DNA from: Rubrivivax sp.
Lineage (GTDB): Bacteria; Pseudomonadota; Gammaproteobacteria; Burkholderiales; Burkholderiaceae_C
NCBI GenBank assembly: GCA_022842595.1
Contig: JALHPF010000002.1
Span: forward strand, 1-64,000
Reading direction: 5' to 3'
Length of the DNA: 64,000 nucleotides
This document shows positions 20,760 to 29,748 of this stretch, piece by piece; position 1 is the first letter of the stretch; each line of letters starts with the position of its first letter. Made by a program: the position numbers and the translations under genes. The notes beneath the pieces are model-generated. The model saw nothing but the letters and a program-made list of their open reading frames with translations, searched no databases and was not told the origin of the DNA.

Positions 20760-21461
20760 TCACTCCTGCGCAATCAGCTCAAGCAATGCGGGCAACCGGC
20801 TGCGACCGACCGGCAACTCGCGCCCGTCCGCGAGTTCGAGCCAGCTTCGGCTGCCGCGCGCGCTGCGCAGCGTCTTCACGGCCGCCAGATTCACGATCCA
20901 GGTGCGGTGGCAGCGCACGAAGTTCGGCGGCAGCAGCGGAAGCAGGCGGTCCAGCGGCTTGGCGTGCAGCTCGGTGCGGCCGCCCTCGAGGTGCAACTCG
21001 CTGCCTTCGGGAACGGCGGCGATGCACGTCACCTTGTCGATGTCCACCAAAGCCACGCCCCGTGCCCGCCAGACGGCCACGCGCCGCAGCGCCCGGGTGC
21101 CAGGCACGGGTGCGCCTTGCAGTCGCTGCAGGGCCAGTTCGAGTCTCTCCCGGCCGAAGGGCTTGGGCACGAAGTCCAGCACGCCGAGCTCGAAGGCCTC
21201 CAGCGCCCGCTCGCCGTGGCCGGACACGACGACGACATGCATCGCTGCCGCCGCGGCTTCGTGCAGCAGCCCGAAGCCATCGTGACCGGCGACGTTCAGG
21301 TCCAGCAGCAAGCCATCGAAGCTGCGGCCGCGCAATTGTTCGCGCGCCTCGCCCAGGCTGCCGACGGCCGTGGCCGTGAAGGCGGCGCCGACGATCTCGC
21401 GGCACAGGCGCAGCAGGCGCTGGCGCAGCAGCGGCTCGTCTTCGACGATCAGCAGCTTCAT
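20760..21461 (-). CDS. LytTR-family response regulator
   Basis: 233 residues. The N-terminal receiver (MKLLIVEDEPLLRQRL; LLLDLNVAGHDG with the phosphoacceptor Asp; VVSGHGE; KPFG) is followed by a C-terminal LytTR DNA-binding domain from about 135 (CIAAVPEGSELHLEGG...FVRCHRTWIVNL). It binds short direct repeats in promoters once phosphorylated. The start at 21461 overlaps the kinase stop as ATGA, so the two are a two-component pair. Targets are not evident. Confidence 0.88.
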   Translation of the reverse strand: MKLLIVEDEPLLRQRLLRLCREIVGAAFTATAVGSLGEAREQLRGRSFDGLLLDLNVAGHDGFGLLHEAAAAAMHVVVVSGHGERALEAFELGVLDFVPKPFGRERLELALQRLQGAPVPGTRALRRVAVWRARGVALVDIDKVTCIAAVPEGSELHLEGGRTELHAKPLDRLLPLLPPNFVRCHRTWIVNLAAVKTLRSARGSRSWLELADGRELPVGRSRLPALLELIAQE

Positions 21462-23146
21462 CGTCGCGGGATGCTGAATCGATCGAGCCAGACCGCCTCG
21501 TCCTGCGGCCCGCTCTCGAATGACCAAGCGGCGTCGAACGCGCCGGCCAGGCTCTCGCGCACGAAACGCTGGCCCTGGCCGCCACCGCCTTCGCGCCCGG
21601 CACCACGCGGCGAGCGCAGCTCGATGTGCCAGCGTTGCCCAGCGCCGGCCGTGACCTTCAGCGCGAACGCCGGAGCGTCGGCGCGCACACCACCGTGAGT
21701 GATGGCGTTCTCCACCAGGGTATGCAGCAGACCCGGGGGCAGGCGCACGTCATCGAGCGGACCCTCCACGTGCAAGGGCAGCGGCATCTCGCGTGCCAGT
21801 TCGACGAGATCCAGCTGCGTGCGCGTGAGTTCCAGCTCTTCACGCAGCGACACCAAGGCCTTCTGCGACAGCGCGCGCAGCAGATTGAACTGGTCGGCCA
21901 GCCGCTCCACCAGGCGGCTGGCATTGGCGGGCCGCTGCTCGATCAGTTCCTGCAGGACAGCCAGCGTGTTCATCAGGCCGTGCGGCTGCATGCTGGTGCG
22001 CAGCAGCTGGGCCTGGAGCGCTTGCCGCTGCCCCGCTTCGGCGAGCGCTTGCGCCTGCTGCTCGCGTGCGTGGTCCAGCATCAGCAGCATCATCACCATG
22101 GCCAGCGTCACGGTGTACAGGCCGTCCAGAAAGGCCGCAGGGTCGAGCCACAGCCAGGCGTAGGCCAGGGACAGCAGCGTCAGCAGCGCAGGCACCGGCG
22201 CGTTCGGCTGGCGGCGCGCGCGCCAGGCCAGGCCCAGCGCGGCACTCAGCCCCGCAAGGTGGAGACACCAGGAGGCCACGTCGTAGCCTGCGACCGGCAG
22301 GGCGATGGCCACCACGAGCGCCAAGCCGGCTCCCCACGCGCCCAGCCAAGGCACCGGAGGTTGGGGCCAGCCCCAGCGCAAGGCCAGGGACAAGGGCAGC
22401 AGCCAGGCAGCCAGCAGGGTGCTGGCAAGGATGATCTGCAAGCGCAGGGCATGCCAGTGGTAGGGGTAGCTCCAGAGGTCGCGCGCGCTTTCGGCCAGCG
22501 GCAGCAGCAGGCCCACCGCGCCCAGCGCAATCAGGCTCCAGCGATGCGCCTGCGGCCCCAGGCGGTTTCCGCTGGACGCTCGGCCCAGGTGCAGGAAATA
22601 GAACCAGGCCAGTGCCAGGCCGCCGCAGGCCAGCCCGACGACCAGCCAGCGCGCAAAGCGCTGGCGCGGAATGGCCTCGAGCCGCATCGGCAGCAGCCCC
22701 GCGTGCGACTGGGCGATCTGGCCGGCACGGATGTGGTGGCTGGAGCCCAGCAACCGCAGCTCGTGCGTGCCCGCGGCCAGCGGGGGCAGCGCCAACCAGC
22801 GGTCGATCGGGCCCGGCACTTCCTCTGCGGCAGTGCGTCCAGGCTGGCCGCTGCGCAGCACCAACTGCCCGTCGCAGAACAGTTCAGCCGCGCCGCGCAG
22901 CGCCAGGCGCAATCCGAGGGCTTGCTCGTCTTGCGCGAGCTTCAGTGGCCACCGCAACTCGTAGGGGCCCGCCCAGGTGGCGAGCACGGCGCGATCCAGG
23001 GCTGTCCATTCGCCAGAAGCTTGGCGCATCTGCCCGTCTGCCACGGACACGCCGGGCACCGCGGCGTCGCCGGGCGCGTAAAGCCAGGCGATGCTGCACA
23101 GCAGAAGCGCGAGACCCCAGGCAAACGAGCTTGACCAGCTTGGCAT
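21458..23146 (-). CDS. LytS-type membrane sensor histidine kinase
   Basis: 562 residues. An N-terminal hydrophobic segment is followed by an extracytoplasmic beta-rich domain to about 160, six to seven membrane helices at about 165-345, and a His_kinase domain. The phosphoacceptor region is SMQPHGLMNTLAVL, a variant of the usual NPHFLFN box that keeps the His and Asn. The ATPase N-box is HTLVENAITHG; the later G-box is divergent (SPRGAGREGGGG). The architecture resembles 7TM-DISM receptors of small molecules. It is coupled to the LytTR regulator. The ligand is unknown. Confidence 0.85.
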   Translation of the reverse strand: MPSWSSSFAWGLALLLCSIAWLYAPGDAAVPGVSVADGQMRQASGEWTALDRAVLATWAGPYELRWPLKLAQDEQALGLRLALRGAAELFCDGQLVLRSGQPGRTAAEEVPGPIDRWLALPPLAAGTHELRLLGSSHHIRAGQIAQSHAGLLPMRLEAIPRQRFARWLVVGLACGGLALAWFYFLHLGRASSGNRLGPQAHRWSLIALGAVGLLLPLAESARDLWSYPYHWHALRLQIILASTLLAAWLLPLSLALRWGWPQPPVPWLGAWGAGLALVVAIALPVAGYDVASWCLHLAGLSAALGLAWRARRQPNAPVPALLTLLSLAYAWLWLDPAAFLDGLYTVTLAMVMMLLMLDHAREQQAQALAEAGQRQALQAQLLRTSMQPHGLMNTLAVLQELIEQRPANASRLVERLADQFNLLRALSQKALVSLREELELTRTQLDLVELAREMPLPLHVEGPLDDVRLPPGLLHTLVENAITHGGVRADAPAFALKVTAGAGQRWHIELRSPRGAGREGGGGQGQRFVRESLAGAFDAAWSFESGPQDEAVWLDRFSIPRR

Positions 23147-23284
23147 GCTGCCGATGGTAGTGAACGTGACGCAGAGGGCGGAGGCTTTCAGCCACCGCTG
23201 GGAGCTGTTGGGCTGTCGGCTGGCCGCACCCGGCCGGGTCGGGTGACAACATGGCTGCCTGGGTCATCGTGAAAAGAGTCTCCA

Positions 23285-24595
23285 GTGAGTTCAGTGAAAG
23301 CTGTGTTGCGCGTTGGGCTGTCCACTTTCGGCCTGCTCGCCGTGTGGGTGGCGGTTGTGTTCTTCGGCACCTCAGAGGGCTGGTGGAAACAGCCGATCGC
23401 GCCTCGCGGCGACAGCACTGCCTGGCTCGCCGCGGCCACCCGAGCGATCGACGATGGCCAGGCGGGCAACGCGGTGATGGCCGTGATCCGTGACGGTGCG
23501 GTGCACGGCGTGCATGCAGCGTCCGTCGGCACGGCAGTGGATGCCGACACCGTCTTCCAGACCGCGTCCCTCAGCAAGTGGATCACGGCCTGGGGTGTGA
23601 TGGCACTGGTTGAACAAGGCGGGCTCGACCTCGATGCGCCGGTCAGCCGCTACCTGAAGCGGTGGGCCTTGCCGCCCGGCGCGTTCGACAACAGCCAGGT
23701 CACGGCCCGGCGCTTGCTGAGCCACACGGCAGGGCTGACTGACGACCTGGGCTATGCCGGTTTCGCACCCGGCCTGCCGGTGCCTTCGCTGCAAGCGTGG
23801 CTCAAGCAGAACGCCGATGCCGCGCCTGGGGCCAAAGGCAGGATCGAGGTCGGCATCGAACCGGGGACCGCATGGCGTTACTCGGGCGGCGGCTACGCGG
23901 TGCTGCAGTTGCTGATCGAAGACCTGAGCGGCGAGCCGTTCGAGGTCTACATGCAGCGCGCCGTGCTGCAGCCGCTGGGCATGGTGCGCTCGACCTTCCA
24001 CTGGATGCCTGCGCAGGGCACGACCCTGGCCACGTTCTACGGCAAGGACACCCAGCCCGCGATGCACTTCCGCTTCCCGGCGGTGGCGGCATCGTCGCTG
24101 TACACCTCGGTGTCGGACCTCACGCGCTTTCTGCAGGCCCACTTGCCTGGAAAGAACGGCGAGCCTGTCGGGCGTGGCGTGCTGGCGCCGACCACGGTGG
24201 CGCAGATGTGGCAGCCGAGCGGCTGGATGTATGGGCAGCCGATCTGGGGCCTGGGCACGATGCTCTATGCCGGCAACCGCGCTGGCGGGTTCGTCGTCGG
24301 CCACGACGGCAACAACGGGCCGGCGATCAACACCGCAGCCCGCCTGAACCCGGCCAGCGGCAACGGCATCGTGATCCTCGAGACCGGCACGCCGCTGCTG
24401 GCCACGCGCCTGGCTGGCGAGTGGGTGTTCTGGGAGACCGGTCGGGTGGATTTCCTTGCCTTCAAGCTCGCCGTCCCCGGCATGTTGCGCTGGCTGGGAT
24501 GGGGCGGCCTGGCCATCTTCGTCGCGGTACCCGGCATTGCCTATTGCATTCGGCGAAGGCGGCGCTACTGGACCTGTCGTGGGGCAAACCATTAG
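23285..24595 (+). CDS. Beta-lactamase-fold serine hydrolase
   Basis: 436 residues with a hydrophobic N-terminal segment (about 8-25) and another near the C-terminus (LGWGGLAIFVAVPGIAYCI), so it is a membrane-tethered periplasmic enzyme. QTASLSKWI contains the SxxK catalytic pair; the second motif is YSGGGY rather than the usual YSN; a C-terminal GHDGNNGP stands where HxG is expected. It is related in fold to the protein at 9895-11406 but clearly a different subfamily. It is monocistronic and divergent from the LytS/LytTR operon. The substrate is unknown. Confidence 0.8.
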   Translation: MSSVKAVLRVGLSTFGLLAVWVAVVFFGTSEGWWKQPIAPRGDSTAWLAAATRAIDDGQAGNAVMAVIRDGAVHGVHAASVGTAVDADTVFQTASLSKWITAWGVMALVEQGGLDLDAPVSRYLKRWALPPGAFDNSQVTARRLLSHTAGLTDDLGYAGFAPGLPVPSLQAWLKQNADAAPGAKGRIEVGIEPGTAWRYSGGGYAVLQLLIEDLSGEPFEVYMQRAVLQPLGMVRSTFHWMPAQGTTLATFYGKDTQPAMHFRFPAVAASSLYTSVSDLTRFLQAHLPGKNGEPVGRGVLAPTTVAQMWQPSGWMYGQPIWGLGTMLYAGNRAGGFVVGHDGNNGPAINTAARLNPASGNGIVILETGTPLLATRLAGEWVFWETGRVDFLAFKLAVPGMLRWLGWGGLAIFVAVPGIAYCIRRRRRYWTCRGANH

Positions 24596-24605
24596 CCCAA
24601 ACCAA

Positions 24606-24634
24606 TTGACGTTCCCTTGCCGTGCTCTTACGGT
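24606..24634 (+). promoter_or_regulatory. Candidate sigma-70 promoter of soxCD
   Basis: TTGACG (24606-24611) and TACGGT (24629-24634) are separated by 17 bp, 70 bp before the soxC start. The -35 is good and the -10 weak. It is in the only intergenic gap upstream of soxC; no sigma-54 element was seen there. Confidence 0.4.
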
Positions 24635-24703
24635 CGGGAGCAGCTGACTTCGCTTTGAATTCGCATTTTCGGATTCAGCCAACTCGGCCAAGAAGGGGCG
24701 AGC

Positions 24704-26017
24704 ATGACCAGACCGGATCTTCCGACTGCCTTGAGAGATTCGCTCAAGGAACTGCAGGTGGGTGGCTCCATTACGCACGATCCATCTCGTCGTGCGTTGC
24801 TCGGACGGTCAGCCGCAGGTCTGGCCGCAGCCGGCGCCGCCGTCGTGGGCGGTGGAGCAGTTGCACAGACGCTGGAAGTCCCGGCGTCCAACCGTTCGGC
24901 GGGTCGCCCCATGCCGACCGATGAGTACGGTGCGCCATCCCGGTTCGAGGCCCATGTGAAGCGTCGGCGAAGCGACGTCCTGGTGAACCGCCAGAACTTC
25001 TCCGACTGGAGCATGTCGCCGCTGCAAAGCCAGCTCGGCACCATCACGCCGAACGGCCTCATCTTCGAGAGGCACCACAACGGCATTCCCGACATCAATC
25101 CCGACGAACACCGGCTGGCCATCCACGGCATGGTGAAGCAGCCGCTGCTGTTCACCATGTCTGACTTGATGAAGTACCCGTCGGTGACGAAGTTCCACTT
25201 CATGGAGTGTTCCGGTAACGGCCTCACGGATTGGCTGAAGCCGGCGTCCAAGACGGTCCAGCAGACGCATGGCCTGTTGTCGTGCGCGCAGTGGACAGGT
25301 GTCCCGGTGTCAGTTCTTCTGGAAGAAGCGGGCGTTTCCCCTGATGCGGCATGGGCATTGGCCGAAGGTGGTGACGGGGCGGCGCACGCTCGCAGCATTC
25401 CGATGAAGAAGCTGCTCGAAGATGCTCTGCTGGTCTACGCATCGAACGGGGAAATGCTGCGGCCGGAGAACGGCTACCCACTTCGGCTGTTCATTCCGGG
25501 CTGGGAAGGCAATGTCAGCGTCAAGTGGCTGCGTCGCATCAAGCTGGGTGACAAGCCCTGGCACCTGCGCAGCGAAACGGCCCGGTATACCGACCCGATG
25601 CCAGACGGAAAGTGGCGGCAGTTCAGTTTCGAAATGGAAGCCAAGTCGGTCATCACTTCACCTTCGGGCAACATGAAGGTGCGCCCTGGCGATCTGGTCA
25701 TCCAGGGCTTTGCGTGGTCCGGCAACGGACACATCAAGACGGTTGATGTCACCACCGACGGCGGCCGCACATGGCGTGAAGCCAGGCTGGAAGGACCGGT
25801 CATGGACAAGTGCCTGACGCGCTTTCGCCTGCCTTGGAAGTGGGAAGGTGCGCCAGCCACGATCGCCAGCCGGGCGGTCGACTCGACCGGCTACGTGCAA
25901 CCTACCGTCGACGACATCAAGAAGGTCCGTGCCATCACAGGTTTCGTGCAGCACCACAACGCCATCTTTCCGTGGTCGATCGATGCTTCCGGGGAGGTCA
26001 AGAATGCGATCGGTTAA
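24704..26017 (+). CDS. soxC: SoxC-like sulfite dehydrogenase, molybdenum subunit
   Basis: 437 residues. A twin-arginine signal (PSRRALLGRS then a hydrophobic run) sends the folded Mo enzyme to the periplasm. The sulfite-oxidase fold follows: ITPNGLIFERHHNGIPDI, then HFMECSGNG with the Cys that ligates molybdenum, FIPGWEGNVSVKWLRRI, and a C-terminal dimerisation domain (VRPGDLVIQGFAWSG). It resembles SoxC of the Sox multienzyme system more than the SorA type. With the cytochrome partner encoded next it would oxidise sulfite or sulfane sulfur to sulfate. No soxXYZAB is in the window, so here it may act alone on sulfite. Adjacent genes support a sulfite role. Confidence 0.87.
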   Translation: MTRPDLPTALRDSLKELQVGGSITHDPSRRALLGRSAAGLAAAGAAVVGGGAVAQTLEVPASNRSAGRPMPTDEYGAPSRFEAHVKRRRSDVLVNRQNFSDWSMSPLQSQLGTITPNGLIFERHHNGIPDINPDEHRLAIHGMVKQPLLFTMSDLMKYPSVTKFHFMECSGNGLTDWLKPASKTVQQTHGLLSCAQWTGVPVSVLLEEAGVSPDAAWALAEGGDGAAHARSIPMKKLLEDALLVYASNGEMLRPENGYPLRLFIPGWEGNVSVKWLRRIKLGDKPWHLRSETARYTDPMPDGKWRQFSFEMEAKSVITSPSGNMKVRPGDLVIQGFAWSGNGHIKTVDVTTDGGRTWREARLEGPVMDKCLTRFRLPWKWEGAPATIASRAVDSTGYVQPTVDDIKKVRAITGFVQHHNAIFPWSIDASGEVKNAIG

Positions 26018-26612
26018 GTCAATCTCCCTGTTGCTCACCGCGACAGCCTTGCTGGCGGCTTGTGCCGTTTCGGGGCCCGCGGCCGTCGACAAGCCCGTCA
26101 GCCCGCGCTTGGGCAAGGCAGTGACGGAACAATCCTTGGCCGCCTGGAACATCGACGTGAGGACCACCGACGGCCTGGGTCTGCCGGCTGGGTCAGGGTC
26201 GGTCGCCGCAGGAAAGCTGGTTTACGAGGCCCAGTGCCTCGCCTGCCATGGTGCCGATGCCAAGGGCGGTACGATGTTCGGCCCGATGGTGGGTGGCATT
26301 GGTTCCTTCAAGACCAATACCCGCATGCTGACCGTGGGCAGCATGTATCCCTATGCACCCATCCTGTTCGACTATGTGCGCAGGGCGATGCCGCTCACGG
26401 CGCCGCAGTCCCTGTCGAACGATGAAACCTATGCGGTCAGCGCCTACCTGCTGCATCTCAACGGCCTCATACCGGAAAGTGCGGTGATGGACCGCACCAG
26501 CTTGGCCGCAGTGCGCATGCCCAATCGAGACAACTTTTTCGTCGACACGCGACCAGACACGCAGGCTGTGCGTTGTCTCAGCAATTGTCCGTTGATCTCA
26601 GCGAAGAACTGA
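26004..26612 (+). CDS. soxD: SoxD-like cytochrome c subunit, single heme, lipoprotein
   Basis: About 202 residues. The N-terminus ends in LLAAC (Cys20), a lipobox. One heme site CLACH (78-82) with likely axial Met129 in RRAMPLTAP gives a mono-heme class I cytochrome. The start at 26004 overlaps the soxC end by 14 bp, so the two are co-translated. It accepts electrons from the Mo subunit and hands them to the respiratory chain. Compared with two-heme SoxD of Paracoccus it is shorter and ends with an unusual RCLSNC segment (Cys191 and Cys195). Confidence 0.82.
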   Translation: MRSVKSISLLLTATALLAACAVSGPAAVDKPVSPRLGKAVTEQSLAAWNIDVRTTDGLGLPAGSGSVAAGKLVYEAQCLACHGADAKGGTMFGPMVGGIGSFKTNTRMLTVGSMYPYAPILFDYVRRAMPLTAPQSLSNDETYAVSAYLLHLNGLIPESAVMDRTSLAAVRMPNRDNFFVDTRPDTQAVRCLSNCPLISAKN

Positions 26613-26628
26613 AGTACTCCCATGCGGA

Positions 26629-26650
26629 CGGCGGCGCAGCTGCGCCGCCG
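26629..26650 (+). terminator. GC-rich palindrome after soxCD
   Basis: A perfect 22-bp palindrome (11-bp arms CGGCGGCGCAG/CTGCGCCGCCG) lies 16 bp after the soxD stop and is followed by CTTCTT. It can form a tight hairpin and may end or attenuate the soxCD transcript before the kinase promoter. The T-run is weak, so it could instead be an operator. Confidence 0.45.
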
Positions 26651-26674
26651 CTTCTTCGCGAGGGTCCGTCTGTA

Positions 26675-26703
26675 TTGAACTTGCGGCGCACTGTCCCTAG
26701 TCT
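26675..26703 (+). promoter_or_regulatory. Candidate sigma-70 promoter for the kinase/activator operon
   Basis: TTGAAC (26675-26680) and TAGTCT (26698-26703) are spaced by 17 bp, just downstream of the palindrome and 43 bp before the ATG at 26747. Its place supports that start rather than an upstream one at 26573 inside soxD. Confidence 0.4.
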
Positions 26704-26746
26704 CCAGGAGATAGTCCCCGTTCACCAGCTTCCCGCCGTGTACCGC

Positions 26747-27787
26747 ATGAGTGATGCCTGCGATACCTGCGTCTTCACCGAACTGTTCGACCATCTGTTC
26801 GCCGCCTCCCCGTTCCCGATGCTGATGTTGGGCAAAGACGGCGCGGTGCTGGCCGCCAGCGACGACGAAGACGCGCACGACCTGCCGACGTCTTCCGACG
26901 CCGACCAGTCGCTGCGCTTGCGCGCGCCGCACTATCTGTCGCTGCTCAAGGGCAGTGAGCGATGGCCGGCGCCGCAGGACGTCGACGCCGTGCGCACGAA
27001 GCCGTCGGGCGAGCCGGTCTACGAGCGCCTGCACCTGCGCCGCATGCCCTGGGGCGCCAGCCTGGTCATCGTCGACCAGACGCGGCTTCGCAAGACCCAG
27101 ACGGCCGACGTGCAGACGGCCCGTCTTGCAGCGCTGGGCTTCATGGTGGCCGGGGTCTGCCATGAGGTGACCAACCCCTTGACCTCGCTTCATTCCATCG
27201 TGCAGCTGTTGAAGGCAGAGCCGCATCCGTCACAGGAGCTGCTGAACAAGGGGCTGGACAACATCTCCGTCAACGTACGGCGCATTCTCGATATCTCTCG
27301 CCGACTGGTGCGCTTTTCGCGCGCCGGTGAAGAACCGCGCTGTCGCTTCGTGCTTGACGAGATCCTGGAGGAGGCCTTGTTCGTGCTGCGCAGCGACGAC
27401 ATGCTGCACGGCATCGAACTGCTGTACACACCGGATCCGGCGGCGCAGGTCTTCGGCAACCCGGGCCAGGTGCGCGAGATCTTCGTGAATCTCTTCGTCA
27501 ATGCGGCACAGGCCATGGGCGGCCGCGGAAGGCTCTGGGTTTCGACGCGATGCACGGCTTCCACGGTCGAGGTGCTGGTGCGTGACAACGGCCCCGGCGT
27601 CCCGCCCGAAGTGGCGCCGCGCATCTTCGAACCCTTCTTCACGACCCGGGCTGCTTCGAACGGCACCGGCTTGGGCCTGGCGATCTGTGCCGAGATCGCC
27701 CACGAACATCGCGGACGCGTCGAACTGGTCGACGCACCCGCACCCGGCGCCAGCTTCCGCGTCAGCCTGCCTGCCGAGGAACCCTGA
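26747..27787 (+). CDS. NtrB-like sensor histidine kinase
   Basis: About 346 residues, apparently soluble. A PAS-like N-terminal sensor (MSDACDTCVFTELF, with Cys5 and Cys8 as a CDTC pair) is followed by a HisKA motif GVCHEVTNPLTS (phosphorylated His) near 150 and an HATPase domain with NLFVNAAQAMG, RDNGPGVPP, FEPFFTTR and GTGLGLAI. It lacks membrane helices, so the signal is cytoplasmic. Its stop overlaps the start of the NtrC-type regulator. An in-frame ATG at 26573 exists, but the palindrome and promoter between argue for 26747; the ribosome binding site at 26747 is weak. The likely role is control of the nearby sigma-54 promoters. Confidence 0.82.
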   Translation: MSDACDTCVFTELFDHLFAASPFPMLMLGKDGAVLAASDDEDAHDLPTSSDADQSLRLRAPHYLSLLKGSERWPAPQDVDAVRTKPSGEPVYERLHLRRMPWGASLVIVDQTRLRKTQTADVQTARLAALGFMVAGVCHEVTNPLTSLHSIVQLLKAEPHPSQELLNKGLDNISVNVRRILDISRRLVRFSRAGEEPRCRFVLDEILEEALFVLRSDDMLHGIELLYTPDPAAQVFGNPGQVREIFVNLFVNAAQAMGGRGRLWVSTRCTASTVEVLVRDNGPGVPPEVAPRIFEPFFTTRAASNGTGLGLAICAEIAHEHRGRVELVDAPAPGASFRVSLPAEEP

Positions 27788-29244
27788 TGGACCGCAAGCC
27801 GATCGACACGGAAGACCGTCGTCCTGCCGAACAGATTCTCGTCATAGACGACAACTGTGGCATCGGGGACTGCATCGAGATGCTGCTTCAGCGCGCCGGC
27901 CACGACTGCGTGATCGCCCGAAACGGCCAGGACGGCCTGGCCCAGCTGCGCAGCCGTGAGTTCGACATGGTCATTACCGACCTTCGCCTGCCCGATGCCA
28001 ACGGGCTCGAGATCGTCGCCATCAGCAAGGCCACTCATCCCGAGACCCAGGTCATCCTCATGACCAGCTTTTCCTCGGTGGAAAGTGCGATCGAGGCACT
28101 CCGCTGCGGCGCCAACGACTACATCATCAAGCCCTTCGATAACGACGACTTTCTCTTCTCGGTGCAACGTGGACTGGGCGAACGACGAACACGCATGGAG
28201 AACGTGGCCCTCAAGCGCAGTCTGAAGAAGGCGTTCACGCAGCAGGCCATCATCGGAGAGAGCGACGGCATCCGGCGCCTGCTGACCATGATCCAGCGCG
28301 TAGCCGCGACCGAAGCCAACGTGCTGATCCAGGGCGAAAGCGGCACCGGCAAGGAGCTCGTCGCACAGGCCATCCACTTCGGCGGCAAGCGCGCGCACAA
28401 CCCCTTCGTCGCCGTCAATTGCGGTGCGATCCCGGCCGACCTGATCGAGTCCGAGCTGTTTGGCCATGCCAAAGGCGCGTACACAGGGGCGACCAGCGCC
28501 AGCGAGGGACTGATCCGGGAAGCTGGCGGTGGCACACTGTTTCTCGACGAGATTTCCGAGATGCCGCTGAACATCCAGGTCAAGCTGCTGCGGGTGCTGC
28601 AGGAACGCCAGGTGCGACCGCTGGGCTCCAGCCAAAGCTACATCACCGACACCCGATTCCTCGCCGCCAGCAACCGCAACCTGAAGGAGAGTGCGGAGAA
28701 CGGCAGCTTCCGCGCCGACCTTTTTTACCGATTGAACGTCATCACCATTCACGTGCCACCGCTGCGCGAACGCGGCAGCGACGTCGAACTGCTGGCGCGT
28801 CATTTCATGCTGGTATTCAGTCGCAAGTTCGGCAGCCCGGTGCGCGGCATGCGCAAGGACTTCGTTGACTTTCTCTACCGGCATTCCTGGCCTGGCAACG
28901 TGCGAGAGCTTCAGAACGTCATCGAGCGCGCGGTGATCCTCGCTGATTCGGATCAGCTCACCGTCAGCGACATCGAAGACCTGATCCCGGCGCAGGCCAA
29001 GAGCATCGCCGCGCCCGATGACGGTAGCCTGCCACTGTCGGTAGAGGAATACATCAAGGAGGTCGTGCGCATGCACCAGGACCGCCACGGCGAGGCCGAA
29101 CTGGCTGCCATGCTGGGCATCGGCCGCAAGGCACTGTGGATGCGACGACGGCAGTGGGGCCTGTACCGGCCCGGCGACAGCCGTGGCGCAGGTGTCGCAC
29201 CCACCGTGGCGGACCAGGAAGACCGTACCACCCGACTCCAGTGA
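27787..29244 (+). CDS. NtrC-family sigma-54-dependent response regulator
   Basis: 485 residues: receiver about 15-130 with phosphoacceptor Asp65 in MVITDLRLPD, AAA+ domain about 150-380 with GESGTGKE (Walker A), GAYTGA (the sigma-54 contact loop, Tyr replacing Phe), GGTLFLDEISEM (Walker B) and NRNLKESAE, then WPGNVREL and a Fis-type HTH near 435-462 (EAELAAMLGIGRKALW). The loop shows it activates sigma-54 RNA polymerase. Two sigma-54 promoters with multiple inverted repeats lie 8 kb away between the Soe and oxygenase operons, its best candidate targets. It is followed by the cNMP-domain gene after 21 bp. Confidence 0.92.
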   Translation: MDRKPIDTEDRRPAEQILVIDDNCGIGDCIEMLLQRAGHDCVIARNGQDGLAQLRSREFDMVITDLRLPDANGLEIVAISKATHPETQVILMTSFSSVESAIEALRCGANDYIIKPFDNDDFLFSVQRGLGERRTRMENVALKRSLKKAFTQQAIIGESDGIRRLLTMIQRVAATEANVLIQGESGTGKELVAQAIHFGGKRAHNPFVAVNCGAIPADLIESELFGHAKGAYTGATSASEGLIREAGGGTLFLDEISEMPLNIQVKLLRVLQERQVRPLGSSQSYITDTRFLAASNRNLKESAENGSFRADLFYRLNVITIHVPPLRERGSDVELLARHFMLVFSRKFGSPVRGMRKDFVDFLYRHSWPGNVRELQNVIERAVILADSDQLTVSDIEDLIPAQAKSIAAPDDGSLPLSVEEYIKEVVRMHQDRHGEAELAAMLGIGRKALWMRRRQWGLYRPGDSRGAGVAPTVADQEDRTTRLQ

Positions 29245-29265
29245 GTCCATGCGGAGAACCGCACG

Positions 29266-29727
29266 ATGAGCACCGAACCGGCCGAGATGACCTTGCCGAC
29301 CGCCCTGATCCTGACGCAGACCCACTTCTTCCGCGAGCTCAGCGAGCGGCAGATCGATCAGATCTGTGCACTCAGTGAACTGCTGCACTTCGATGCTGGG
29401 CGTCAGATCTACCGCATCAGCGAACCGGCCCATTCGTTGTATGTGCTGGTCAGCGGCAGTGTGCGCCAGTCGGTGGGCCTGGGCGACCGGCTGGCCCGGA
29501 CGGGCGACATCCTGCGACGTGGCGACATCTTCGGCTGGGCGGCGTTGACCCCCAGCTGCAGCCTGCGCATCGCCACGACCTCGTGCCTGAGCGCCTGCTG
29601 TGTGCTGGCCATCGACGGCGGCGGCCTGCTGCGACTGATGGAGCAGGACCACACGATGGGCTACCGCTTGATGACGCAGCTCAATCGACTCGTCACCGGC
29701 ACCCTGACCGCTTTTGCTGGCGGCTGA
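29266..29727 (+). CDS. Stand-alone cyclic-nucleotide-binding-like domain protein (FGW type)
   Basis: 153 residues that are only a cNMP-binding beta-roll plus helices; there is no HTH, so it is not a complete Crp/Fnr regulator. The phosphate-binding-cassette region reads GDIFGWAAL (89-91 FGW), with Trp where cAMP-binding proteins have the ribose-binding Glu, and Cys107 follows in a position also Cys in the fused domains at 40264 and 42327. It lies directly behind the NtrC-type regulator and convergent with the TauE gene (21 bp between stops). It may sense a ligand of the sulfonate/sulfite pathway or bind the kinase/activator pair. The ligand is unknown. Confidence 0.78.
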   Translation: MSTEPAEMTLPTALILTQTHFFRELSERQIDQICALSELLHFDAGRQIYRISEPAHSLYVLVSGSVRQSVGLGDRLARTGDILRRGDIFGWAALTPSCSLRIATTSCLSACCVLAIDGGGLLRLMEQDHTMGYRLMTQLNRLVTGTLTAFAGG

Positions 29728-29748
29728 GTCCTGATACTGGCCGGCGGT

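Noticed and set aside
26573..26746. N-terminal extension of the kinase starting inside soxD
   Set aside because: It would span a perfect palindrome and a promoter-like sequence; the ATG at 26747 fits better.
29266..29727. Crp/Fnr transcription factor
   Set aside because: The protein ends after the cNMP domain and has no helix-turn-helix.
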